DNA of 64,000 bases from Episyrphus balteatus (lineage: Eukaryota; Arthropoda; Insecta; Diptera; Syrphidae), in assembly GCF_945859705.1 (NCBI RefSeq), contig NC_079136.1, positions 81,840,867 through 81,904,866 of the forward strand. The letters are read 5' to 3'. The position numbers and the translations under genes were made by a program. Below the pieces are notes generated by a model that saw only the letters and a list, made by a program, of their open reading frames with translations, did not search any database and had not been told where the DNA came from. Position 1 is the first letter of the stretch. Every line of letters starts with the position of its first letter. This document shows positions 35,302 to 45,730 of this stretch, in pieces.

Positions 35302-37450
35302 TGAAGAACTCTCAACTTAAGAAATAAAACAACAAGAACAAAAAAAATCCAATCAGCTTAAAAGATGACACAATTTTGCATGACTTTTTGCAAAAAAAAG
35401 AAACGCATTTGGCTTATTTAATATCCTCGAGTAGGGTTTAAAAATATGATTGCTGCAGGTTTGATTAAGATTTAATCATTTGATACTCTTATTGCAGTAT
35501 CTCTAGGCTATTATGGGTATTTTTACTTTCGTTGTGAAATAAGAAATCCTTGAACTTAGAAAACAAAACAAAAATTCTTAAGAAAAAGTCCAAGAAAATG
35601 TCAAAAAATAACCCCAAAAATGACGTTTATAATAAATTTTTGAAAGAATATATAAAATTAAAAACGCCTTCAACAACAATGAAAAGGGCCTAAGGTTATA
35701 TCTAAAAGACATTTAAAGGGACAATCTTGTCCAAAAAACTTGAGTGACACATGAATGGGATTAAAATCCAACTCATTTCCTTAAATAAATTATTATTATT
35801 ACAGATATAAACTTACCATAAAGAAAATTATTATTATTAAAACTGACATTTGTAACTGTCAAAAATATATTATTTCATACTTCAAGATGGAATAGGATAT
35901 TTATATCTTCTGTCTAGAAAAGTCCTCCTTGTTCATCACCTGATGATGATGGAAAAGTATAAAATGCGAGACATTTAAGAACCTATATCATTTATCATTG
36001 TTCTTCTCAAGTGTTTCCCCCTTTCAAAATATTAGTTGTTCAACCTTTTATGTCAAAAGATTTACTTATTGTGTTTGTCCAATTAAAAGGATGAAAGCTA
36101 TATACTTTTTCGAAGCACTTAATTTAACTAAACAAGAACTATTCGACCACACCTTTTACAACTATTATACCTAACCTAGAATTTATTCTTCCATCACAAT
36201 TCCAAGGATCTAGTAGTCGGTTGGTTTGTTGGTTTGGTTTAGGGTGTGACAAACCTTTATATAGAGAAAAAAAGGCAAGAGAGGAGTAAATTATAGAACT
36301 ACTAAATGAGTCTCGATGCCAATCCTTAGAAATAAAATAACTAAGACGCACCTAATTCTAGTTTATATTTCCCAACAATCCAGACGATAGAATACATATA
36401 GAGATACCCCCTCCATTCAGACATAGACAGGAAGAAGCATTCTGTAGACTCGAAGAACATTCTTTTTAACCCTCTCTAATATTGTCTGTAGTTTTACACT
36501 TATATTTTCCATGGTATGGTGGTTACGTAATGGATACTTTAATTCAGGGAAAAAGGAATTCTTTGTGCCACAACCTCAAGCTTATTTTTTTCGTTTGCTT
36601 TTTTTTTAACAAAAAATAGAAGCCGCACTCAAACCAACCACCACCCTATTTTTTGTATTTGAAAAGAAGAATTGGAGAAGGGTTAAAATAAGTGACCACA
36701 GCGACGTCGTTCGGTGACGACGAAAACGACGACGACTATAACGGCGACCAAAAACTTGTGTACGATTCTAATCATGGGGAGGAATTCTTAAAAAAAAAAA
36801 TAGAAAAGGAAAAAAAAAAATCAAACGTTAAAGTAAGTAAAAAGCTAAATAAAGTAGAATTTTTTATTGAGACAAAAAAAAAAAAATACTTACATTTATA
36901 TAAAAATGGGTGGCAATATTTGTGTGAAATTCAAGGGATTGGTCAATTGTGGTGGAGAGGGTTTTGAAAGGAAGAAGAATCAACAACGAACGGTTGGTTG
37001 CTTTAAGACTAATTGAAATTTACGTTTGTCGATGTTGGTTATATTCTATTTTCATGCACTTAAGCTAGTTAAGTATTTTATTTGTTTTTTTTTTTTTTTT
37101 TTTATGAAAATTGAAATTTATGAAATTGGCTTTTCATTAAATGATTTCTTAAATGTACCCAAAAGTATAATAAAATAAGTCAAGAGTAAAAAGCAAAAAT
37201 ATAAATGTAGGTTTATTAGGTTTGTACCTACAATGGAGGTCGTTCATAATTTTTTTTTTTTTTCTCCCAACAGACTTATGTTTTAATGAAAGAAATATAT
37301 TTATCATTTGATTACTCCTATAAGCATTGTATAATACTTTTTGGATGAAAAAAAAATACAATTTTTGTCTGTTATTGTGTCTTAAAATGTAATGTGATTA
37401 TTATTCTAATATAAAAAAGTTTGACTTTGGTTTTAATTACAAAAACTTGA
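35302..37450. other. Non-coding; short complex patches
   Basis: The + frame at 36692-36967 begins in a GACGACGAAAACGACGACGA-type triplet run and continues into poly(A), so its acidic/lysine-rich product is not credible. Nothing else is recognised. Confidence 0.55.
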
Positions 37451-37459
37451 TGGATGAGA

Positions 37460-38060
37460 AAAAAAATCTTTTCTTTACTGAATTTTATCGAGGTCACATA
37501 ACACTTTTTATTTGCTTTATAACACTCTTATAACTATTGGACTCACATTTTTACTGAATTCTTGCCGGATCTTGATTTTGATCAAAAAAGTGACTTTCTA
37601 TAACATTAAAAAAAAAAACTTCTTACTCAATTTTATCGAGCTCATATAAGCTTTCCATAACACTACTTTAACTATTGGACTCACATTTTAACGAATTTTT
37701 ATAGTAGAAAAATTGGTTTGGTTATGATCAAAATACTAAGTTACTCATATAACGTTTATATAAGTTTTCTATAAGACTCCTTTAATTATTAGACTCCCAT
37801 TTTTTACCAAATTCTAATAGAATAAAAGGTGGTTTGATTTCGATAAAATTTCTAAGTTACTCCTATAACGTTCATATAAGCTTTCTATAACACTCATTTA
37901 ACTATTGGATTCACATTTTTACCGAATTCTTATAAAGGAAAAGGTGGTGAACAAAATTCCAAAATAAAAAAAAAAAACTTCTTAGGTACTAAATTTTATT
38001 GAGCTCTAATAAGCTTTTTATAAGACTCCTTCAACTATTGGACTCATTTTTTTACCGAAT
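37460..38060. repeat. Degenerate ~113-138-bp tandem array
   Basis: Five units carry AACTATTGGACTCACATTTT (with changes), starting near 37532, 37670, 37787, 37900 and 38032. Each is preceded by TATAAGCTTTCTATAACACT-like sequence and followed by ACCGAATTCTTATA-like sequence, and a TTGATTTTGATCAAAA phrase links most of them. Period varies by insertion/deletion. No coding. Confidence 0.7.
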
Positions 38061-38250
38061 TTTTACAAAAGAAAAGGAGGTATAATTTTGATCTTAATTC
38101 TGACCATTATATAAACTTTCTGTACAATTTCTATGCAAACACTTACATCTTTTAGACCATCTCCACCTTCATGGATCAAATTGAAATCATCTTTACCTTC
38201 TAAGCACCGAAATTCAATAAGCTTATAGAACGAAATCCTGCTTTAAAATA

Positions 38251-38501
38251 ACACCTCTATTACAATTGTCAACTATCAATTGATAGTTGATAAATACTGA
38301 AATTTGGTGTTTTAAAATCTTATTAAGGTAAGAACTGGTCATTTTTTTAATGGAATTTTTCAATTATATTTCAAAAAATTATGGTTGGCATCATTCTTTG
38401 TTTTCAATTTTTTTGCAAATTAGATAATAAGAGATTGAGAATTATTTTTTATCAACTATCAATTGATATCAATTGATAGTTGACAATAGTAATAGGGGTG
38501 T
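38251..38501. mobile_element. Short TA-flanked MITE, ACACCYCTATTAC ends
   Basis: The 251-bp unit has inverted ends of about 32 bp: ACACCTCTATTACAATTGTC at 38251 and the complement of ACACCCCTATTACTATTGTC ending at 38501. TA lies on each side (38249-38250 and 38502-38503). Each end runs into CAACTATCAATTGATAGTTG, itself a palindrome, so each terminus can fold by itself as well as pair with the other. Confidence 0.85.
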
Positions 38502-38549
38502 TAATTTTTCTTAAATTTAAGCAATTAAATTTCTCTTCATAGCGAAACT

Positions 38550-38781
38550 AAAAGAAAGGTTGGCCTAAAAACTCCTGGTACAAGCAAATGCAAAAACACC
38601 AGCATTCAGTTGGCCTCAGAAACGGAACAATACAAAACCGGGAGGCTTGCCGCCGATTTCTGAGGTCAACCCGGCGAACCCCACAGGCGGATCACTAGTG
38701 TGAAGCAGTAACGTGGGAAGGTTATGATCCCCTCGACATCGAGATCATAACAGCGCCGAGAAAAAAGGAAGAAGAAGAAGA
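38550..38781 (+). mobile_element. Retroposed fragment with GAA tail and 9-bp target duplication
   Basis: A GC-richer ~230-bp block is bounded by the direct repeat AGCGAAACT (38541-38549 and 38782-38790). It ends in AAAAAAGGAAGAAGAAGAAG, so it has the 3' tail and variable target duplication expected of target-primed retroposition on the + strand. Near its 3' end are two hairpins: GTTATGAT...CTCG (38721-38735) with CGAG...ATCATAAC (38740-38751), and CCTCAGAAA (about 38606) with TTTCTGAGG (about 38657). I see no reading frame or clear pol III boxes. It is either a 5'-truncated LINE 3' region or a SINE. The family is not identified. Confidence 0.7.
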
Positions 38782-38790
38782 AGCGAAACT

Positions 38791-41590
38791 TGTTTCAACT
38801 TTACAAATAGAGAAAAATTTCTTATTAACTATCTCACTCATAAGCCTTCTATAAAAATCTTAATTAAAGGACTTCTCAAATTTTATCTTGTCATTAAATT
38901 ACAAATTTTGAGGACAAAAAGCACAAAGCTTAACTGACATTTCATCGTTTCTGTCTCCAAATTGTCTGCAGAATAAATTCTCACAAAACACAATCCAAAA
39001 CAAAATAGGCAAAGTAATGCATTATCATATTACAATGTAAGAAATATAATAAAGCTGACTTAAACACTCTTTAAAAACAAGAAAAAAAAAAAGACTTTAT
39101 GATGCTTAAAATACCCGCATTTATTACATCTGGTCATTAACACATGACTGATGGTATAGGTCACCATACACTAAGTCTCATATTCAACATTCACATTTAT
39201 ATGTTAAAACTTCATTGCATCAGAATACACATATGAATGTAGATATAGAAGGTATATATGATGCATAGTTAAACGTACATAAGTTCTGTTTTAAATCTTC
39301 AGAGAAACTCTTTGATAATATTCATAAAGTATTCATCAAGTGTCACGTCTGAACGAAACTCATCAAACACAGAGATCCTTGGCATCATCATCCTTTTAAC
39401 CGCTTGCGCTTCCTCTGCTTTGCTCTGCTCATGCTGACTGATGAAAACTTTTGCAGCGTAACACCCACTCACTTACCATGCCAAACATCTGTACTCATAC
39501 ACACATTCACTCCAACTCTGGGTACAAGAGAAATATTCATGTAAATTCAACCTCTACTATATACACTTTAGCACCAGTACCAGTACTCTTGTGTGATCCT
39601 ATGGGTTATACCAAAACCGTCCTTATCATCAACGTGGCATCGACATCAAAAATCATCATCACAACCACTCACCAAAAACCATATCTCATCCCATTTATAC
39701 AGAGGCAAAAATACGACCATATGTAAATGTGTAAGTGTGTGTGTGTGTGTATAGGTAGATATGTCATATTCAGGACCTTATAGAAGCTTCGTTTGGTGAA
39801 AAATAACCCAGCATATGCGGTTGGGTGGATTTAAACATCCTGTGCCTGCCATTCCCCCCCTGTACTACATCCCCCCGGACAGCTTATACCGATTCTACCT
39901 ACTACCTGGACCGGTCGGTCGGTCGGTAGATTCCATAAGGACTCTTCTATATGTACCAGGTACTTTCATGCATAGCAAAACTGAATTTCATTGCGGTCAT
40001 CAAACAGGAAGTCCCGGGGACTCTAAAGTACAATCGATATTATATTACATGTATGTATAGCTATCTCCTTTTTTCCCTTTCCTCCTATAGGTTTACCTTT
40101 GTATCTGTTATATAGAGGTTTTACGAAAAACCACCGCTCGTGTTTCTCTCAAAGCGAAGATTATGATTTCAATTAATGATTTTACCTCGACCATCAACAG
40201 CAACACAGCATCATCAGGAGCAGAAGCAGCATCAAGCCAAAAGTTCTACTTGAAAATTGGGCGACAAAGGGATGAATGATATTCCGGAAATGTGGTTATA
40301 ATCCACATCCTCTTGTTCTGCCGGTCAAAATGTATAAATGTTGTACCCTTGTACAAAATAAACGTACTTCCTTCCTCATGATTTTCCATTTTTACAAAAA
40401 AAAAAAAATAAACCTACTTCTGTGGTTGTAAACATTTATTATTTTGCTATATTCATCAAGGATCACAGCAAAAGAAGCAATGTAAACATAACACAAACCA
40501 CAATCTAATAAACTCCATACAATTACAAACACAGACATGGCCACAAACATAGGGACATATACAATACACCGCCGTTTTTCACCTGTCATCATGGTGGATA
40601 AAGTGTCAAATGCCAGAAATAATGTCATCAATTCACTGAAAAACGTTGAAAACTTCAACCCCACTTCTCGTCGTCACCATCGTCCTTGTTGTCCTTCGAT
40701 AATAATTGTTTTTCGTTTGACAGCAATGATAATAGCAATTTATACTCATACAAAAGAGACACAATACATTCATTTAAAAAAAAACATTGAAGAAACGAAC
40801 AAAAAATGTCCTTCTGTCAGTCATCACCACATCCCATCATGGCCTGGGTGTTTGTTGTTCTATATTTATTTATTTTTTTTTTAAACTTATCCTCTCGTTT
40901 GTACTATGACGACATACAAAATACAGTTGTTGGAATTTCTATTGTTTTTCTATAATATGCGGTATACAGACTTTGCGTGGTATTTGTATTTGATATTAAG
41001 GAGTTTTCATGTCATTTCATTGTTTTGTTTTTATTTTTTTGTATGATAAATCATTATATTATGTTCAGTTGACATATTTTTTTTTTTTTTTTATTTTTGA
41101 CATTTGTAGAACTTTATTAAAATGGAGTATGCCATGGAGATGTCATATTAACTGAGTTTTTGTCCAAATATGAATACAGAATATTATACTATTAGGAAAG
41201 GATTGGAGACCAATAATGTCGAAAAATGAACGAAAAGTCGGCCAATAATGAATTTTACTAACAACTGTCAAAATTTTGTATGTTAGCACGGTTTTAGTCA
41301 CTCTTGATAAGTTGCTACTGCTGAAGAAATCGCTGCTGATTTAGTGCTCTTCCAGCTTAACTATTTGTTCGTCGCTATTTGACTTCCAATAGTTAAACAT
41401 GTTGAACTTCACAAGTTGTTAGCCGCTAGGAGTTCCCAATAGTTGAACATATTTCACTTTGTCTCGGTGTGCAGCTGATTAAATAGCAACAGTTTGAGTC
41501 GCTGCTGATTGAGTCGCTTCAGATTTAGCTGCCCCTAATTTAGCTGTCTTGTTTCCATTGTCTGGCTGCAAAAGTTGAACATGTTTAATA
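38791..41590. other. Non-coding; microsatellite-rich, possible regulatory DNA
   Basis: Segment 39110-40330 is among the least AT-rich of the window, with a GTGTGTGTGTGTGTGT run at 39734-39750, a CGGTCGGTCGGTCGGT run at 39912-39927 and AGCAGCAGCATCA-type runs near 40200. The frames at 39451-40060 and 40392-40884 are open by chance in this less AT-rich DNA; none has a domain. A TGATTGAGTCGCT-type phrase repeats at 41335-41520, with 'AACATGTT' and 'TTGAACATG' recurring. Confidence 0.45.
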
Positions 41591-43388
41591 GGGTGGGTCA
41601 AAAAAATCAAAATTCTTTTTTTTGATTTGGTACTCCGAAAAATCGATTGCTAGACCCCTCTAGAATATACACACCAAATATGAGCTCTTTAAATAAATGG
41701 GAAGGTCCTCCGCTTTGCAATTTTCCATTTTTACATCAAGCTTCTACTAAAAAAAAATAATTTTTTTATTAATTGACTTTTTAGCAAATTTCTTTTCATA
41801 TTCTTGTAGGAAATTGAACGCTCTACAAAAAAGGCTTAATACACTTTTTTCGTTTTTCTAACCTTTGAATAGATATTTGAGGTCCAAAAATCGAGAAAAT
41901 CTTTAAAAATTCGTTTTTTGTTCTTAATTTTGTAACAAATTGAAAAATTATAATAATCAAACGCGCAAGACATATTCTTGTTGGAAATTGATTCCTCCAC
42001 AAAAAAGGTGTTGGTAACTTTTTTCATTAATCTAACCATTCTAAAGATATTCGAGGTCAAAGTGAAAAAAATTATAAAAACATTTTATATTTTTTTAAAT
42101 TTTCCAGTTCACTGAAAATTCATTATTTTCAATTTAGCAAGACGTATTCTTGTAGGGGCTTAAACGTTCTACAAAAAATTTCTTGGCATCAAATTGATTG
42201 CTTTAACCGTTTAGAAGATATTCGTATCCAAATCGCAATGCATACGGGTCATAAGAAAACTATTGAAATCAGTGAGCATTGGTTTGGATACGAATATCTT
42301 CTAAACGGTTAAAGCAATCAATTTCATTCCAAGAAATTTTTTGTAGAACGTTTAAGCCCCTTCAAGAATATATCTTGCTAATTTGAAAATAATGAGGTTT
42401 CAGTGAATTAGAAATTTTTTAAAAATATAAAATATTTTTATATTTTTTTTAAACTTTGACCTCGAATATCTTTAGAATGGTTAGATTAATGAAAAAAGTT
42501 AATAATATCGTTTTCGTTTGGGAATTCTTAGAAACGTCCGGGACTGTCCGATCCGGAATGCCAAACGATCAGAGTTGGATACTTTTTTTTGATTCTGAAG
42601 TTTGGGTTTCTTTGTATTTGTGAAACATCAAATGCGAACGTCTGATGAAAGTTTTGTTTTTTTTTATTATCATTAAGTTATCTATTTTTGTTTTGTTTTC
42701 TTCACATTATTTTAATATAGTTTAAAGTTTGTGCATAGTTAAAAATCTTAAAATTGAGAAATGAACAACAAAGAATGACATTTCATTACTTTGACGTCTT
42801 AAGTGTGAACATGTGTGCGTGATTCTGGTTTTGATTCTGCCTCAAAATTCGGAATCGATTTTCTCTTCTTTTCAGAATTAGAACTGTCATTTAATGCCAA
42901 ACGATCAGTTTCAGAATCGTTCGGGAGAATTCCGGACAGTCCCGGACGACCAAACGAAAACGCTATAAGACCTTTTTTGTGGAGCAATCAATTTTCAACA
43001 AGAATATGTCTTGCGCGTTTGATCATTATAATTTTTCAATTTGTTACAAAATTAAGAACAAAAAACGAATTTTTAAAGATTTTCTCGATTTTTGGACCTC
43101 AAATATCTATTCAACGGTTAGAAAAACGAAAAAAGTGTATTAAGCCTTTTTTGTAGAGCGTTCAATTTCCTACAAGAATATGAAAAGAAATTTGCTAAAA
43201 AGTCAATTAATAAAAAAATTATTTTTTTTTAGTAGAAGCTTGATGTAAAAATGGAAAATTGCAAAGCGGAGGACCTTCCCATTTATTTAAAGAGCTCATA
43301 TTTGGTGTGTATATTCTAGAGGGGTCTAGCAATCGATTTTTCGGAGTACCAATTCAAAAAAAAGAATTTCGATTTTTTTGACCCACCA
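41591..43388. mobile_element. Fold-back element 2 (GGGTGGGTCAAAAAAATC ends)
   Basis: Left end GGGTGGGTCAAAAAAATC at 41591; right end is its complement with one terminal change at 43388. Both abut TA (41589-41590 and 43389-43390). The arms are long inverted copies meeting at about 42236-42283, where ATTCGTATCCAAA pairs with TTTGGATACGAAT. Each arm is itself made of three diverged direct repeats of about 162-184 bp (landmark TATTCTTGTAGG near 41799, 41983 and 42145 in the left arm), each with CTACAAAAAA and TCTAACC...AGATATT in the same order. The right arm is interrupted by another element (about 42502-42965). No coding frame. Confidence 0.9.
42502..42967. mobile_element. MITE nested in fold-back 2 (CGTTTTCGTTTGG ends)
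   Basis: Comparison of the two arms of fold-back 2 shows about 465 extra bp here. The insert has ends CGTTTTCGTTTGG (near 42509) and CCAAACGAAAACG (42950-42962). Subterminal inverted similarity continues, with CGGGACTGTCCGATCCGGA on the left and CCGGACAGTCCCGGACG on the right, plus CCAAACGATCAG in direct orientation near 42563 and 42897. The 113-codon + frame at 42815-43156 runs from the insert into the host arm and is not a gene. Exact ends and target duplication are uncertain. Confidence 0.8.
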
Positions 43389-44234
43389 TAATGTTTATCT
43401 TTTCAGGCTGCACAAAGACTGTAGAAAATCTAATTTTGATGAAAAGAAATAAAAAAATCGTTCATTTTTTAAGTCAGTTGAAGAAGACATGAATCCGTGA
43501 CAACATGAAATCCTCATCCTCCAAACTTTCAAGGCCTCGTCACACAAGAGAGCGTTTTTCCGTACTAAGATTTTTATTTATTTTTTTTTATTTTTTTTCA
43601 TCCAACGTTCTAACTGTGTTATTGGTAAGCTTCAACAAGTAATATCTAAATGTATGAAAAATTAACCGAGTCCAGGCGGAAAAAAAGGCTCACTGTATGA
43701 TGAGAAACGGACTTATATTTAAGAGGCGTTTTAGGTAGGTATTATTTGGAAAGTTCGCAGAATGCTGATAGAACAATATTGATTTCAAAAAAACATTACC
43801 TATTCTGATTACTTTGCGGGTACTCAAGACAATTAGAAACTTGGTGGAGATAAAGCTAAAAAGCAAACACTTGATTTCTTATGGAAACTTTTAGCTTAAT
43901 TTTCTCGTCTCAGTACTCAGTGTGTCAATTCTTATACAAAGAGCAAGTGTCTTTTTGCGTGGCACCCCCAAGTTTTTGTCTTTTAAAAGTATTCGAGCAA
44001 TTAATATGAAAAACTACAAATTCGTACAAATTTAAAAACCAAAAAGTAGTTTATCAAAAAACAAAATAACCCTTCACTTCCCTACTTTTTGCCCAGCTCC
44101 GAAAGAATTCTTAGCCAGATCCGAAAGAACTTTTAGAAACAAATCGTTCAACAAAAAAATTAACAACGCCATTGAATAGACTAACTTTTTTACAAACCCT
44201 TCTAAGTATGCAATTATAATTCGCACTCTAATAC
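43389..44234. other. Non-coding, nothing specific seen
   Basis: Unique AT-rich spacer between fold-back elements 2 and 3. Confidence 0.6.
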
Positions 44235-45730
44235 AGTAAAATAAGGAGAAAAAAGGGGTAAATCTCGGAATGAATGTTAGTAGAAATTTTTTTTGCTTAA
44301 TATCTTCCTTTTACCATTCTATAACATATCTCAAAAGTCTAGAAAAATCTCATGTCCGCTTGTCGCGATTTCAAGGTCAAATCGCGAAATGGAGATTTTC
44401 AAAATTAGCAAAAATAGGCTATGGTATTTTATACACATATGATACATGATTTCAAGGTATTTTTTAATGCTGATTCCAAAAAATCTAAAATCAAGACAAT
44501 CTGACGTCTCTGGAAAAAGTTATACCTGTTTTTCATCTGTCAACTCATATTATTATAACAATTGCAAACTTACTGCCGAAAAACCCTTAAAAGTTATGGT
44601 AGATGAACCAAATTTTGCATGAAGATTTTAGAATCCATCATTATTAAAAATCAAAACAATCCATTACAAAAAATATATATACCTACGAAATAATGGTATT
44701 TTTTGATGGAGGGGCAAATTTTAGGATATGCACTAAAGAAGATTCTTGTTCATCTTAGGAATAAGTGCTAATAGGCTAATTTTTTCATTTTAATCTTTGT
44801 TTGGATATTCTTTAACTACCCTCAAAAATCTAAAAAAATCTCATGTCCGCAAGTCCTAATTTTCTTGGTTTGAAGATAAGGTGCAGATTTAAAAAAATTG
44901 AAAAACTACTCTTCAGATATTTGTGTCAGATCAACATGAATAAGGTACATTACTTTTCAGGGATGGTCATATTGATTTGTTTGTGGGTTTTGTTGGAATC
45001 AGCGTTAAAAAATACCTTGAAATGATATGGGTTATGTTGGTATACATATAAGAATCTAAAATGTTCTTATTATTTTTTTTAAATCTGCACCTAACTTAGT
45101 TTAACCTGGAAAATAAGAACTTGCGGTCATGAGATTTTTTTAGATTTTTGACATAAGTTATAGAATATCCAAACAAAGATAGAAACAACAAATAGAAAAT
45201 TAGCCTATTAGCACTAATTCCAAGATTGTACCAGGATGTTTTTTAGTGCACATCCCAAAATTTCCCCTTTTCTCAAAAAATACCATTTTGTCATAGATAT
45301 AAATGTTTTTTTGCATTGCATTGTTTTGATTCTTAATGATAATGGAAATGAAAACCCTCATGCAAAATAGGATTCCGCTACCATTACTTTTAAGGGTTTT
45401 TCGGTAGTAAGTTAGCAACTGTTATAATAATATGGGTTGAAAGATGAAAAACAGGTATAACTTTTTTCGTCAGATTGCCTTGATTTTAGATTTTTTGGAA
45501 TCAGCATTAAAAAATAACTTGAAATCATGTATCATATGTGTATAAAATACCATAGCCTATTTTTGCTAATTTTGAAAATCTCCATTTCGCGATTTGACCT
45601 TGAAATCGCGACAAGCGGACATGAGATTTTTCTAGACTTTTGAGTTATGTTATAGAATGGCAAAAGGAAGATATTGAGCAAAAAAAATTTCTACTAACAT
45701 TCATTCCGAGGTTAAATCCTTATTTGACTG
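44235..45730. mobile_element. Fold-back element 3 (CAGTNAAATAAGGA ends, dimeric arms)
   Basis: The ends, CAGTAAAATAAGGA at 44235 and the complement of CAGTCAAATAAGGA ending at 45730, are of the CAGT type seen in Tc1/mariner elements. TA abuts the left end only. The arms (about 44235-44905 and 45066-45730) are extended inverted copies with a ~160-bp loop. Each arm is a tandem dimer: ATCTCATGTCCGC occurs at about 44347 and 44838 (period ~491), and its complement at about 45123 and 45615 (period ~492). The loop repeats part of the arm (GGAATCAGCGTTAAAAAATA near 44996). No transposase frame; the 60-codon frame at 44843-45025 crosses the loop. Confidence 0.88.

Noticed and set aside
36692..36967. 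91-codon + frame, acidic start
   Set aside because: Its acidic part is read from a GAC/GAA triplet run and the rest from poly(A); no domain or splice context.
42815..43156. 113-codon + frame
   Set aside because: It starts in a nested MITE and ends in the arm of fold-back 2; no coding signal.
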